From Streptomyces sp. SID14436 (GTDB lineage: Bacteria; Actinomycetota; Actinomycetes; Streptomycetales; Streptomycetaceae): a stretch of DNA of 64,000 nt. The stretch spans positions 1 through 64,000 of the forward strand of contig NZ_JAAGMD010000098.1 in assembly GCF_010548465.1 (NCBI RefSeq), in the 5' to 3' direction. The notes beneath the pieces were generated by a model. It was given only the letters and a program-made list of their open reading frames with translations, had not been told where the DNA came from and made no database searches. This document shows positions 55,346 to 64,000 of this stretch, piece by piece. A program made the translations under genes and the position numbers. How positions within the stretch are numbered: position 1 is the first letter of the stretch; every line of letters begins with the position of its first letter.

Positions 55346-55756
55346 TCAGACAACGTCGTGGATGTTGTGCTCGTTCAGGTCGGACGCGTGCCGGGCGACA
55401 GTGCTGTAGTCGGCATCGTCGTGGAGGACAGTCAGGCCGTGATGGGCGGCGGTGGCTGCGATGACAAGGTGCACTGCCGAGGCCCTGCGGTGCTCCCCGG
55501 CCTGAGCCATACGGTGTTGCACCGCGCTGACCCAACGCCCTGCGTTCTTCGGCACCGCCGCATCGGGATAGAGGTCGGAGAACATTTCCGCGATCTCGTC
55601 GTACTCACGGCGGTTCCGGGCGTTGTACAGGAACTCGGTGCGTTGCACGTAGCAGGATGCGATGGCCCCGGCATCGATCGCGTCGTGCCAGGCCGATTGC
55701 AGTTTCGGATCGCGGAGCAGCCGGACCAGGCCGGACGTGTCGAGCAGGTAGATCAC
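55346..55756 (-). CDS. vapC: PIN-domain toxin VapC
   Basis: 136 residues; GTG at 55756 overlaps the vapB stop by GTGA. The PIN fold shows the first acidic residue in YLLDTSGLVRLL, a Glu in VQRTEFLYNARN and the last acidic group in LTVLHDDADYSTVA, giving the usual metal-binding triad. Likely a site-specific RNase. Its stop lies about 360 bp from attR, outside the island. Confidence 0.9.
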   Translation of the reverse strand: MIYLLDTSGLVRLLRDPKLQSAWHDAIDAGAIASCYVQRTEFLYNARNRREYDEIAEMFSDLYPDAAVPKNAGRWVSAVQHRMAQAGEHRRASAVHLVIAATAAHHGLTVLHDDADYSTVARHASDLNEHNIHDVV

Positions 55757-55974
55757 CGGCTGTGCTTCTCCGCCCTGTGCAGACGCTCGGCGTCCTCGAC
55801 GGCACCCCACTCACGAGCACGCTCGAAGTGCCGGCTGATGCGCGCCGCACGCTCCTGCTGCTCGGCGTAGAAGTTCAGAGCGAGATTGACCGCCTCCTTC
55901 TTGGTCCGGACACGGGCCAGAGCCATGGCGCGCTCCAGGGCATCGTCATCGATGTCGATCTGCGTCACGGACAT
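55753..55974 (-). CDS. vapB: Antitoxin VapB
   Basis: 73 residues from an ATG at 55974 with GGAGGT five bases upstream. N-terminal ribbon-helix-helix (MSVTQIDIDDDALERAMALA, then VRTKKEAVNLALNFY) and a C-terminal Glu/Arg-rich tail that would wrap VapC. First gene of the pair. A near-perfect 14-bp inverted repeat lies just upstream and should be the autoregulatory operator. Confidence 0.9.
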   Translation of the reverse strand: MSVTQIDIDDDALERAMALARVRTKKEAVNLALNFYAEQQERAARISRHFERAREWGAVEDAERLHRAEKHSR

Positions 55975-55995
55975 GCCGCACCTCCGAGGCAAACG

Positions 55996-56033
55996 ATGTT
56001 GGTGATGTACATAGAGGAATACGTCACCAACAT
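55996..56033. promoter_or_regulatory. VapBC operator
   Basis: ATGTTGGTGATGTA and TACGTCACCAACAT form 14-bp arms with one mismatch, separated by 10 bp, starting 22 bp before the vapB ATG. Confidence 0.75.
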
Positions 56034-56059
56034 TCGCTGGTCCACGCGTCACTCGCTGT

Positions 56060-56240
56060 GTGCGTCGGCGATCGTCCTTGGCAGCGTTGCCTTCAACCGC
56101 GACGGCACCCGCATCGGCAAGGGCGCCGGTTACCGCGACGTCGAGTTCACCCTGCTCACCGAGGCCGATCTGGTGACGCCGGCAACCGTCGTCGTCACCA
56201 CAGTCCACGCCCTCCTGGACCGACTGGTCGACCCTGACCG
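56060..56240 (+). pseudogene. Fragment of a 5-formyltetrahydrofolate cyclo-ligase-like gene
   Basis: The frame reads GSVAFNRDGTRIGKGAGYRD, then LLTEADLVTPATVVVTTVHA. This is the conserved C-terminal part of the cyclo-ligase family (normally ...GSVAVNRDG.RIGKG.GY.D). About 60 residues remain, with no start and no proper end. The flanks do not continue the family. Confidence 0.65.
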
Positions 56241-56310
56241 CGGAGAAGATCGCTGCAATCCCTGCGCTCGCGGCTCGTTCGTCTCAGGCAGGCCCGAACC
56301 ACCGCCCTGC

Positions 56311-56575
56311 TTCCCTGAGTCGTCGGTGCACAGGACATCGCGGATCTGCGTCTCCTCTTCGGCTGGGTGCCGGTCGACGACCGCGCCTACGACCGCGCCT
56401 GGCAGGTCCAGGAGATCCTCACCCAGCGCGGACAGCACCGCAGTGCCGGAGCCGTCGACCTCGTGGTGGCGGCCACGGCCGAGTTGCAGGGACTGACCCT
56501 CCTTCACCGTGACCGTGACTTCGAGTGCATCGCCGCCGCCACAGGCCAGGCGCTCCAGTGGTACGGGCCGAAACC
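56311..56575 (+). pseudogene. C-terminal fragment of a PIN-domain (VapC) gene
   Basis: Reads DIADLRLLFGWVPVDDRAYD, then RSAGAVDLVVAATAELQGLT and LLHRDRDFECIAAATGQALQ. This is the C-terminal half of a VapC toxin with the last acidic motif intact. The N terminus and start are missing, and an in-frame stop lies just upstream at about 56315. It is joined at about 56573 to the GlxA-like fragment. Confidence 0.7.
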
Positions 56576-57108
56576 CGGCGCTCTACGTGGACAACGGCAG
56601 TGTGCTCACCTCCGCCGGCAAGGCCGCCGCGATGGACCTGTGCCTGCACCTCGTCCGGCTCGACCACGGTTCGGGCGTGGCCAACGCCGTCGCCCGGCGC
56701 CTGGTCGTGCCGCCGCACCGGGACGGCGGCCAGGCCCAGTTCGTGCCGTCCCCGGTGCCCGTTCGGGACGACCACCCCCTGACCGCGCTGTTCCCCTGGG
56801 TGATGGAACGGCTCGACCAGCCGCTCACCGTGGAGGATCTGGCACGCCGGGCGCGCATGAGCTCGCGCAACCTGGGCCGGCACTTCCGGGCGGTGACCGG
56901 CACGACTCCGCTGCAGTGGCTGCTGACGCAGCGGATCCGCCGCGCCCAGGAGTTGCTGGAGACCAGCGACGAAGGTGTCGACGCCATCGCGGCGGCCACC
57001 GGCATGGGCACCGCCACGACCCTGCGCCGGCATTTCAACCGCACGGTCGGCGTGCCTCCGGACACCTACCGCCGCACCTTCCGCTCACCACCCCGCCCCG
57101 GCTCGTAG
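56573..57108 (+). pseudogene. 5'-truncated GlxA-type AraC-family regulator
   Basis: About 178 residues survive: the end of the DJ-1/PfpI-like domain (ALYVDNGSVLTSAGKAAAMD, LCLHLVRLDHGSGVANAVAR), then both HTH motifs of the AraC domain (MSSRNLGRHFRAVTGTTPLQ, DAIAAATGMGTATTLRRHFN). A complete family member has about 320 residues. The start is lost at the junction with the VapC fragment. The AraC part might still be translated from an internal start, but no ribosome site is obvious. Confidence 0.75.
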
Positions 57109-57214
57109 GGCGACGGATCACGGTGCCGGAGTCCCGGACGGACGTGCCCACGGCTTCTCACCACCGGCTGCCGACGGCAACGCAGGGCCGCGGACCTGGG
57201 ATTCGGCAGCGGTG

Positions 57215-57434
57215 TCAGAGCGGCAGGTCGTCGGGGAGGACCCGGAACGACTTGTGACGGCCCAGAGGGCGTACGGCACGGAAGTCGCGTCGGTCGAGGG
57301 TGAGGATCGCGTCGGTGTCGTAGTCGGCTGCGAGGGCCACGTTCACTGCGTCGGTGAGGTCCAGCTCGAGGGACCTGTAGCGGACGCGGACGGACTGAGC
57401 GGCGCCCAGGTGGTGCTCGGTGACCTCGGGCATG
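57215..57434 (-). pseudogene. C-terminal fragment of another PIN-domain gene
   Basis: The minus-strand frame ending at 57215 reads VRVRYRSLELDLTDAVNVAL, AADYDTDAILTLDRRDFRAV, then HKSFRVLPDDLPL. This is the C-terminal half of a VapC-type PIN domain with DLTDA and LDRRDFR acidic motifs. Upstream sequence past about 57434 is unrelated, and the N-terminal Asp is missing. Confidence 0.65.
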
Positions 57435-57841
57435 ACGACCCGGGCTCGTCGCCGAGTGCGAGGCGCTGGACGGGCCGGTGCCCGGCGCGCGCATCCTGAT
57501 CGGGGCCGGCAGCGAGGATCTGCCGCATGTGCTCGGCGCGCTGTCTGCTGCCGCGCCGTCCCCGACGTCTCCGCCGTCTCCGCCGCCCCCGACGTCCCCG
57601 ACGTCTCCGCCGTCCCCGACGTCCCCGACGTCCCCGACGTCTCCGCCGTCCCCGCCTGCCGCGTCGTCCGTGGGTTCCGTCCCCGACCAGGGCGGCCGGA
57701 ACGGCTAGGCGCCGTTTCTCGGGAATCCGTGAGAGCGCCGTCACCAGCGACGCTCTGCGACGCTCTAAGCCTGGCCTCAGGTTGACCGGGGACACTGAGC
57801 GGCAAAAACCTCGACTGGGACTGGAAGGGGGGCGGGCCGGC
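57435..57841. other. Gap with low-complexity sequence before the two-component genes
   Basis: About 400 bp with no intact gene. The plus strand reads [20 protein letters not shown] followed by Ser/Pro/Thr repeats, perhaps the end of a lost gene. Confidence 0.4.
57545..57660. repeat. GTCTCCGCC / GTCCCCGAC tandem low-complexity repeat
   Basis: About 115 bp made of alternating 9-bp units of the type TCCCCGACG and TCTCCGCCG, variable in order. It could arise by slippage. It encodes TSPPSP-like units on the plus strand and ETSGTSG-like units on the minus. Confidence 0.85.
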
Positions 57842-58543
57842 GTGCGGATACTGATCGCGGATGATGACCCGGCCATCCGTGACTCGCTGGAGCGGGTGCT
57901 CCAGGTCGAGGGGTACGACACCAGCACCGTCTCCAACGGTCTCGCCGTGCTCGACGAGTTCGGTGGGGCCGGTGGGGCCGGCGGTGACACGCTGGATCTG
58001 CTGCTCCTCGACGTGATGATGCCGCGCCTCGGCGGGCTGGAGACCTGCCGGCGATTGCGGGCCGCGGGCCGGGATCTGCCGGTGCTGATGCTGACCGCCC
58101 GTGACCAGGTCTCCGACCGGGTCGCGGGGCTGGACGCGGGCGCCGACGACTACCTGCCCAAGCCGTTCGCCACCGAGGAGTTGCTGGCCCGGGTGCGGGC
58201 CCTGCTGCGTCGGCGCACGCCGACCGAAGAGGCGTCGCAGATCCTGTCGTACGCCGACGTCCGGCTCGATCCCGACCGGTTCGAGGCGTGGCGGGGTGAC
58301 CGGCCGCTGCACCTGACCCGGACCGAGTTCTCCCTCCTCGAGGTGCTGGTGTGCAACGCGACCCGGGTCCTGACCCGCGACGCGCTGTTCGAGGCGATGT
58401 GGGGCTTCGGCATGAGCTCCACCGCCAACAACCTCCAGGTGTACGTGAGTTACCTGCGTCGCAAGATGGAGGCCGAGGGGGAGCCGCGACTGATCTACAC
58501 GCTGCGCGGCCTGGGATACACGCTCCGGGAGACTCCTCCATGA
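57842..58543 (+). CDS. OmpR/PhoB-family response regulator
   Basis: 233 residues from a GTG at 57842 ([20 protein letters not shown]) behind an AAGGGGGG run. The receiver has the acidic pair ADDD, phospho-acceptor Asp near residue 57 in LLLLDVMMP, a Thr in MLTARD and Lys in YLPKPF. The C-terminal winged helix ([20 protein letters not shown], then [20 protein letters not shown]) is typical of MprA/PrrA-like regulators. The GGAGGAGG spacer between alpha and beta elements (about 42-48) is unusual. It overlaps the kinase gene by ATGA. Confidence 0.95.
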   Translation: MRILIADDDPAIRDSLERVLQVEGYDTSTVSNGLAVLDEFGGAGGAGGDTLDLLLLDVMMPRLGGLETCRRLRAAGRDLPVLMLTARDQVSDRVAGLDAGADDYLPKPFATEELLARVRALLRRRTPTEEASQILSYADVRLDPDRFEAWRGDRPLHLTRTEFSLLEVLVCNATRVLTRDALFEAMWGFGMSSTANNLQVYVSYLRRKMEAEGEPRLIYTLRGLGYTLRETPP

Positions 58544-59994
58544 GCAGGTCCGCCGCCGGCCGGGAACCGCGCCGGCTGACCCGATGGTGGCGCCGGCGGT
58601 CCCTGCGGACCAGGCTGACGGTGATCGCGGCGACCGCCATCGCGGTCAGCGTGTTCGGGGCCTTCCAGGTGGCCAGCGAGCTCCTGGACTGGGAGCTGCG
58701 GGACACCGCCGAGAACCAGCTGCGCGCCGACTCCCGCGTCCTGGCGGCGAACGCGGAGCGCGAGGGGCCGGCGCAGGTCCAGCTGTCGCCGTATCCCGGA
58801 TCCGGTCGGCTGGTGCGGGTCGTCCTGCCCGACGGATCGGTCCGGACGCCTGCCGGCCAGCCCTCGCTTCCCCCGGTCAGCGAAGACGCCGAGCGCGTGG
58901 CGGAGGGCGCGTCGGCCGACCTGATGGAGTCGGACGACAGCGACGAGGACGGCTACCGCATCTACACGCTGCGGGCGGGCGACGGCGCGGTCCAGGTGGC
59001 CCGCGCCGTCGACGACGGCCCGGTCAACCGGTTCGGGTTCGGCATGCTGCTGATCGGGCTGTTCTGCGCGGCCGGCGGCGGCCTTGTCGGGCGGGCCGTG
59101 GCGCGGACCGGGCTGGCACCGATCGACCGGCTGACCGCCGCCGCGGTGCGTGTCGCGCACACCCGGGAGCTGGACGCCGACATCCCGGACGAGGGCGGTG
59201 GGGAGATCCGGCGGCTGATCCAGTCGATCAACGACATGCTCGCCGCGCTCCGGGAGTCCCGGCGGGCACAGCGGCTGCTCGCCGAGGACGCCGCCCACGA
59301 GCTGAAGACCCCGCTCACCAGCCTGCGCCTCAACGTCGAGCTGCTGATGCGGCTCGACCGTCGCGGCACCCTGGACAGCGCCCTGCCGGCGGAGAGCCGA
59401 ACCCGGGTGCTCAACGATCTCGGCGCCCAGGTGGCCGAGTTGAGCACCCTCGTCGCCGAGCTGACCGACCTGGCGCGTGGTGACGTCAGCGACGAGAGCA
59501 CCGAGCTGCTCGACCTCGCCGACGTGGTGGCCGCCGCCGCGGCCCGGGCGCGTTCCCGCGTGCCCGACATCGAGGTCGCGCTCGACGTGACCTCCGTGTG
59601 GGTCAGCGGGCGTCCCGCCGCGCTGGAGCGAGCGGTGCTCAACCTCATCGACAACGCCGGCAAGTGGTCCCCCGCGGACCAGCCGGTCCGGGTCCGGCTC
59701 CGTGCCGAGGGCGCGTCGGCGGTGCTCGAGGTCGACGACGCCGGGCCGGGCATCGACGCGGCCGACGTACCGCGGGTGTTCGACCGGTTCTACCGTGCCG
59801 ACAGCGCTCGCGCGTTGCCGGGGTCCGGTCTGGGGCTGTCGATCGTGCAGCGGGTCGTCGACGCCCATGGCGGCCGGGCCACCGTCGCCCGCTCCGCCCG
59901 CGGTGGCGCGCTGCTTCGGCTCGACCTGCCGGCCGCGGACCCGCCTGCCCCGGTCGCGCCCGCCGCCTCCGGGGAGGACACCGGCACTCGCTGA
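58540..59994 (+). CDS. Sensor histidine kinase
   Basis: 484 residues; ATG start overlaps the regulator stop by 4 bp. Two membrane segments ([20 protein letters not shown], and [19 protein letters not shown] near 165-183) bracket an extracytoplasmic sensor of about 115 residues with an acidic patch ([10 protein letters not shown]). HAMP, then the H box [13 protein letters not shown] with His near 252, N box [10 protein letters not shown]1 DDAGPGID and G2 GSGLGLSIV. It probably senses an envelope signal and phosphorylates the adjoining regulator. It converges on the MMPL gene. Confidence 0.94.
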   Translation: MSRSAAGREPRRLTRWWRRRSLRTRLTVIAATAIAVSVFGAFQVASELLDWELRDTAENQLRADSRVLAANAEREGPAQVQLSPYPGSGRLVRVVLPDGSVRTPAGQPSLPPVSEDAERVAEGASADLMESDDSDEDGYRIYTLRAGDGAVQVARAVDDGPVNRFGFGMLLIGLFCAAGGGLVGRAVARTGLAPIDRLTAAAVRVAHTRELDADIPDEGGGEIRRLIQSINDMLAALRESRRAQRLLAEDAAHELKTPLTSLRLNVELLMRLDRRGTLDSALPAESRTRVLNDLGAQVAELSTLVAELTDLARGDVSDESTELLDLADVVAAAAARARSRVPDIEVALDVTSVWVSGRPAALERAVLNLIDNAGKWSPADQPVRVRLRAEGASAVLEVDDAGPGIDAADVPRVFDRFYRADSARALPGSGLGLSIVQRVVDAHGGRATVARSARGGALLRLDLPAADPPAPVAPAASGEDTGTR

Positions 59995-60080
59995 CCGACG
60001 TTCGCCGCTCCGTACGCGCTGACCCGCCCCGGTGGTGCGGCGCCTGAGCCCAGTAGGGCGGCGCCCTCAGCCGTATGCAA

Positions 60081-60118
60081 GAGATCCGGGACGGGGCTGT
60101 GGCCCCGTCCCGGATCTC
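60081..60118. terminator. 17-bp perfect bidirectional terminator
   Basis: GAGATCCGGGACGGGGC-TGTG-GCCCCGTCCCGGATCTC lies between the stops of the convergent kinase (59994) and MMPL (60135) genes. A very stable stem. Confidence 0.88.
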
Positions 60119-60134
60119 GTCCGTGCCGCCGCAC

Positions 60135-62360
60135 TCACCGTTGCAGCGCGGACTCCTCGTCGTCGGCGAGGGGTTGTCGGGGCTGTTGTCGGGGCTGGTG
60201 GCCGGCCGGCGGCTCCGCCGCCGGGCGGGACAGCCGGCTCGGCCACCACATCCGCTCGCCGATCAGCAGGGTGAGGGCGGGCACCAGGACCGACCGCACC
60301 AGCAGGGCGTCGAGGAGCACGCCGAAGGCGACCAGGAACCCGAGCTCGATCATCATCACCAGCGGAAGGGTGACGAGGACCGCGAACGTGGCCGCCAGGA
60401 CCAGGCCCGCCGAGGTGATGACGCCACCGGTGGCCGAGAGGGCCTTGAGCATGCCCTCTCTGGTGCCGAGCCGCACGGTCTCCTCCCGGGCCCGGCTGGC
60501 CAGGAAGATGTTGTAGTCGATGCCGAGCGCCACCAGGAACAGGAAGGCCAGCAGCGGCACCGAGTGGTCGATCCCCTTGAAGCCGAGGAGCGTGTCGAAG
60601 ACGAACACGCTGCCGCCGAAGGCCGCGGCGAACGAGACGATGACGGTGGCCATCAGGACCAGCGGGGCCAGGACCGCGCGCAGCAGCAGCCCGAGGATGA
60701 TCAGGACGACGACGAGCACCAGCGGGATCACCAGCTTCTCGTCGTGCCGGGTGGTCACCTCGGTGTCGAGGTTCTCCGCACTCGGCCCGCCGACGATCGC
60801 CTCCGCCCCGCTCACCGCGTGCACGGCGGTCCGCACCCGCTTGATGGTGTCGTACTCCGCGGGGGTGTCCGGCGCGTCCTCCGGGAACACGGAGATGCCG
60901 GCCCAGTCACCGGTGGTCTGCTCCGGGACGGCCATGGCCACACCGGGAGTGTCCTTGACGACGTCGAGCACCTGCTTCTGGTGCGCCGGCCGCGCGAAGA
61001 CCGTCATCGGCTGGCCGCCGAGCTCCGGGAAGTGCTCGCGGAGAACGGTGAAGCCGGTGACCGACTCCGGCGGGGACAGGAACTGGTCCTGCTCCCGCAG
61101 GGCGCCGGTGTTGCCCGCCAGTCCGAGGGCGAGCACGCCGAGGACGCCGAGCGAGCCGAGCGTCGCCACCCACCGGCGGCGGCTGATGGCGGTGCCGAGC
61201 CGACCCCACAGCCCCCGCTTCTCCTCCACGGTCGTGCTGAACCGCGGGACGGCCGGCCAGAAGATCCGCCTGCCGAGGACGACGAGCACCGCCGGGAAGA
61301 GCGTCAGCATGGCCACCAGCGCGCACAGGATGCCGGCCGCGCCGATCGGGCCCAGGCCGCTGGTGCTGTTCAGGTCCGCGACGAGCAGGCACAGCAGGCC
61401 GGCGACCACGGTGGCCGCCGACGCGACGATGGCCGGCGCGGCGCCGCGCAGCGCGTGGACCATCGCGACCCGGACGTTCTCGTGCTGGTGCAGCGCCTCC
61501 CGGTACCGGGCGATGAGCAGCAGCGCGTAGTCCGTGCCGACGCCGAACACCAGGATCGTCAGCAGCGCCGAGTTCTGGTCGTTGACGACGATGCCGAAGC
61601 CCTTGACGAGGAGGTAGACGGTCCCCATCGAGGTCAGTGCGGCCGCGCCGACGGCCACCAGCGGGATGATCCACAGCACCGGGCTGCGGTAGGTGAGGAT
61701 GAGCAGGAGCGTGACGACGGCGAGGGTGGTGAGGAGGACCTGCTCGTCGATGCCGTCGAACACGGCATCCATGTCGCCGTCGATCGCGCCCGGGCCGGTC
61801 ACGTCGAGTTCCAGGCCGGCGGGGCGGTCCTTCGCGGCGTCCCGCAGCGGGCCGACGATCTCCTCCGGTGGGCCGTACTCCTTGCTCACGTCGAGGGTGA
61901 ACACCATCGCCTTGCCGTCGGTGGACAGTTGCGCCGGTGAGCTCTCGCCGTCCTCGCCGTCCTCGCCGTCCTCGTCGTTCTTGGCGGCCTCATCGTTCGT
62001 GCCGGTCTCGCCGGACGCCGCCGTCGCCTTCGGCGGGTACTGCTCGGCCAGGGTGTCGTAGTGGCGCTCGACCGTCGCGCGGTCGGCGTCGGTCAGGCCG
62101 TCGTCGCGGTGGTACACGAAGACGAACGTGCTGTCCTCACCGCCGGGGAGACTGTCCTCCAGCACCGCCACCTTGGTGGACTCCGCACTGGCCGGCAAGG
62201 TGTCCACGGCACTGTCGGTGGTGACCGAGCTCAACTTCGCGCTCAGCGGCACCATGCCCGCCGCCAGCACCAGCCACAAGCCGATCACCAACCATGGCAC
62301 CCACCGGCCTGCCAACCGGCCGCCCGGCGTTCTCCCGGACGGCACCGCGTCGACTGCCAT
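60135..62360 (-). CDS. MMPL-family RND transporter
   Basis: 741 residues from an ATG at 62360, six bases after AGGAGG; a GTG three bases earlier is possible. Twelve membrane helices in two halves are suggested, with large extracytoplasmic loops after TM1 and TM7. RND motifs include VFGVGTDYALLLIARYRE in the first half and LVALGIDYNIFLASRAREET in the second, carrying the Asp-Tyr proton-relay pairs. The first loop has an acidic low-complexity stretch (NDEDGEDGEDGESS). Such transporters export lipids or hydrophobic compounds. Convergence with the two-component system suggests the latter may control it. It may provide resistance or lipid export. Confidence 0.93.
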   Translation of the reverse strand: MAVDAVPSGRTPGGRLAGRWVPWLVIGLWLVLAAGMVPLSAKLSSVTTDSAVDTLPASAESTKVAVLEDSLPGGEDSTFVFVYHRDDGLTDADRATVERHYDTLAEQYPPKATAASGETGTNDEAAKNDEDGEDGEDGESSPAQLSTDGKAMVFTLDVSKEYGPPEEIVGPLRDAAKDRPAGLELDVTGPGAIDGDMDAVFDGIDEQVLLTTLAVVTLLLILTYRSPVLWIIPLVAVGAAALTSMGTVYLLVKGFGIVVNDQNSALLTILVFGVGTDYALLLIARYREALHQHENVRVAMVHALRGAAPAIVASAATVVAGLLCLLVADLNSTSGLGPIGAAGILCALVAMLTLFPAVLVVLGRRIFWPAVPRFSTTVEEKRGLWGRLGTAISRRRWVATLGSLGVLGVLALGLAGNTGALREQDQFLSPPESVTGFTVLREHFPELGGQPMTVFARPAHQKQVLDVVKDTPGVAMAVPEQTTGDWAGISVFPEDAPDTPAEYDTIKRVRTAVHAVSGAEAIVGGPSAENLDTEVTTRHDEKLVIPLVLVVVLIILGLLLRAVLAPLVLMATVIVSFAAAFGGSVFVFDTLLGFKGIDHSVPLLAFLFLVALGIDYNIFLASRAREETVRLGTREGMLKALSATGGVITSAGLVLAATFAVLVTLPLVMMIELGFLVAFGVLLDALLVRSVLVPALTLLIGERMWWPSRLSRPAAEPPAGHQPRQQPRQPLADDEESALQR

Positions 62361-63403
62361 CACTAGCCTCCTGCATACGGGTCGCTCGCTTTTCTGGACG
62401 CCGACTTCCTAGCGAGCGAACCTGAGGCGACTGTTAGTGCGGTGCTCAGGCCGGGTGGCCGAACGAGTCCACGGTGGAAAGCCCGACTCGATCCGAGCAC
62501 ACGGCAGGCACGGTCCTCGTCGTCACGCGCGTGCCGAAGTCCCGTGCGTACGTGCTGAGTCCGTGCCTGCTCCTGCGCCGCTTCACCGGCGTCGTGGAGG
62601 CGCCCGGCCCCATCGAATGCCGTTCACCGCCGCTCCCGCCTGGGTGAGCCGAGCAACAGCTCGACCATGACCCGGGCGTCACGCCGGCGAGACGGGCTCG
62701 CGGACCACACGCCGGGCATGACTACGCAGCACAAGAGAGTGAGGGGAGTGAGGACGACGATCACGCCGATCCATGGACAGGCCACTGTGACGGGTACCAG
62801 GAGACCCTGACACCAGGCCGAGCAGCGGCCCCGCCCTCACGGGTCGATAGCGCTCGCCATGCGCCGGATCCCTTCCTGTCGACGGAGCTTCGGGCTCCGA
62901 CCCGACACCCACGCGTTTTTACGGCCACAGGACTGGCCGTCATTCATGGGACACCGGTGATCGCACGCGCCAGGATGGCGGGTCCACGGCAGGCGTGCGC
63001 GGCGCCCCATCCCCCGTCGATGGGAGCAGTTTCATGGTGCCGCACTGCCCCGGATCGTGGAAGGCGTTTCCTTGAGATGGCAGGCAACTGCCGGCCTCAG
63101 AAGTGCCCCCGCGGGAGTCCCGGGTTGTCGGTCCTGTCCGACGCGGAGCGAGCGCGTCGCGTCCGTGTCCCGCTCGTCGTGGGAGGGCCCCCCATGGGCC
63201 GAACGGCGCAGGCCGGGAACAGCCGGTCCGGGCAGTGCTGTTGCATCGACCGAGGTGCCGGAGCCGTGCGGGCGTGGACGCGTGGAGATCTCCGGATCGT
63301 CCGCCCCACCCGGATCCGGGGCGCAGACGGTGGTACGCCCGCCACGCTGCTCGACCAGGACTTATCAACCAGGACTTAGCAACTTCGCAGGAGGACTGTT
63401 CCC
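62361..63403. other. About 1 kb without a convincing gene
   Basis: Short frames occur on both strands. One minus-strand frame near 62640-62790 gives a hydrophobic ~50-residue peptide (CPWIGVIVVLTPLTLLCCVV) but has no ribosome site. Nothing else stands out apart from the short direct repeat at 63354-63383. Confidence 0.5.
63354..63383 (+). repeat. 16-bp direct repeat before the deacetylase
   Basis: ACCAGGACTTATCAAC and ACCAGGACTTAGCAAC, 14 bp apart and overlapping by two bases, ending 20 bp before the ATG. It could be a regulator site or a slippage duplication. Confidence 0.75.
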
Positions 63404-64000
63404 ATGGCTGACCGGCCCTTGACGCTCATGGCAGTGCACGCCCATCCCGACGACGAGGCCACCGGGACCGGAGGGGTCCTCGCCCGGTACGCGGCGGAAG
63501 GCGTCCGCACGGTTCTGGTCACCTGTACCGACGGCGGTTGCGGTGACGGGCCGGGGGGCGTGAAGCCGGGTGATCCCGGGCACGATCCGGCAGCGGTCGC
63601 CGCGATGCGCCGCCGGGAGTTGGAGGCGAGCTGCGACGTCCTGGGGGTCGGCGAGCTGGAGATGCTGGGGTACGCCGACTCCGGGATGATGGGCTGGCCG
63701 AGCAACGACGCCCCCGGGTCCTTCTGGCGGACCCCGGTGGAGGAGGGCGCCGCCCGGCTCGCGGACCTCATGCGGCACTACCGGCCCGATGTGGTCGTCA
63801 CCTACGACGAGAACGGCTTCTACGGTCACCCGGACCACATCCAGGCCCACCGCATCACGATGGCGGCGCTGGAGATGACCGGGCTGACGCCGAAGGTGTA
63901 CTGGACCACGATGCCCCACTCGGGGCTGCGGCGGTTCGGTGAGGCGATGCGCGAGTTCCAGGAGGACCTGCCGGAGCCGGATCCCGCCGAGGCCGACGCC
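63404..64000 (+). CDS. PIG-L (LmbE-type) zinc deacetylase, partial
   Basis: The first 199 codons are present and the gene runs off the right edge. ATG at 63404 follows AGGAGGA by eight bases. Zinc motif AHPDDEATGTGG near residues 13-24 supplies His and Asp ligands, and GFYGHPDHIQAH near 141-152 supplies the third. Between them are VLVTCTDGGCGDGPGG and VVVTYDENG. In Streptomyces the family includes MshB and Mca of mycothiol metabolism and antibiotic deacetylases. The ordering resembles the Mca/MshB-like group but the exact substrate is uncertain. Confidence 0.9.
   Translation, partial: MADRPLTLMAVHAHPDDEATGTGGVLARYAAEGVRTVLVTCTDGGCGDGPGGVKPGDPGHDPAAVAAMRRRELEASCDVLGVGELEMLGYADSGMMGWPSNDAPGSFWRTPVEEGAARLADLMRHYRPDVVVTYDENGFYGHPDHIQAHRITMAALEMTGLTPKVYWTTMPHSGLRRFGEAMREFQEDLPEPDPAEADA

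Noticed and set aside
54985-55464. 159-residue plus-strand frame beyond attR
   Set aside because: Arg/Pro/Ser-rich, no domain, partly opposite vapC; I had hoped for an integrase remnant but see no tyrosine-recombinase motifs.
62940-63368. 142-residue minus-strand frame before the deacetylase
   Set aside because: No recognisable domain, no ribosome site, composition like non-coding GC-rich DNA.

Overview
The window is very GC-rich, with strong G/C third-position bias, GTG starts and many 4-base ATGA/GTGA gene overlaps. With a DnaK-DnaJ-GrpE-HspR operon under HAIR operators and an XRE/DUF397/ATPase trio, this points to a Streptomyces chromosome. From memory, aminotransferase - clpB - hspR - dnaJ - grpE - dnaK follows the order around SCO3658-SCO3671 of S. 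coelicolor. No alignment was run.

Layout. (1) 0-2.5 kb: core edge with a small membrane protein, a PLP aminotransferase and a coiled-coil protein. (2) 2.6-20.1 kb: an accessory, defence-like block. It holds a degenerate HTH/N6-methylase-like protein followed by a complete type I restriction system (hsdM, hsdS, hsdR), a VapBC45-like toxin-antitoxin pair, an HTH regulator, an XRE/DUF397/anti-sigma-like ATPase trio, and a cassette of Rad50-like zinc-hook ATPase, small helical partner and TIGR04141-family protein. Related AT-rich palindromes (GATAA-N6-TTATCAAC) precede the restriction module and the ATPase cassette. (3) 20.3-40.2 kb: core genes. These are a DUF1707 protein, YbjN protein, ClpB, three paralogous LuxR-type regulators, an orphan sugar-binding lipoprotein, the HspR regulon, an EtfD-like Fe-S membrane oxidoreductase, a Yip1 protein, a phosphoribosyltransferase and dcd. 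(4) 40.5-55.0 kb: an island of about 14.4 kb bounded by a perfect 46-bp repeat of the 3' end of tRNA-Gly(CCC). No integrase was found. It carries a truncated TPR regulator, a repeat protein, a PAS-GAF-PP2C phosphatase, four DUF5994-like proteins with a fatty-acid desaturase and a small membrane protein, and an arsenic locus (two ArsR, Acr3, ArsC, three flavoproteins). (5) 55.3-57.4 kb: an intact VapBC pair with a clear operator, then a graveyard of gene fragments. (6) 57.8-64 kb: an OmpR-type two-component system converging on an MMPL transporter, about 1 kb without a convincing gene, and the start of a PIG-L deacetylase.

How it works together: HspR is expected to repress clpB and the dnaK operon through the HAIR sites. 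The restriction, toxin-antitoxin and ATPase modules form a plausible anti-phage island. In the tRNA island, ArsR operators would control arsenate reduction, arsenite efflux and the flavoproteins. The DUF5994 genes share a promoter-like motif, which suggests co-regulation. All families were assigned by reading motifs, without database searches.
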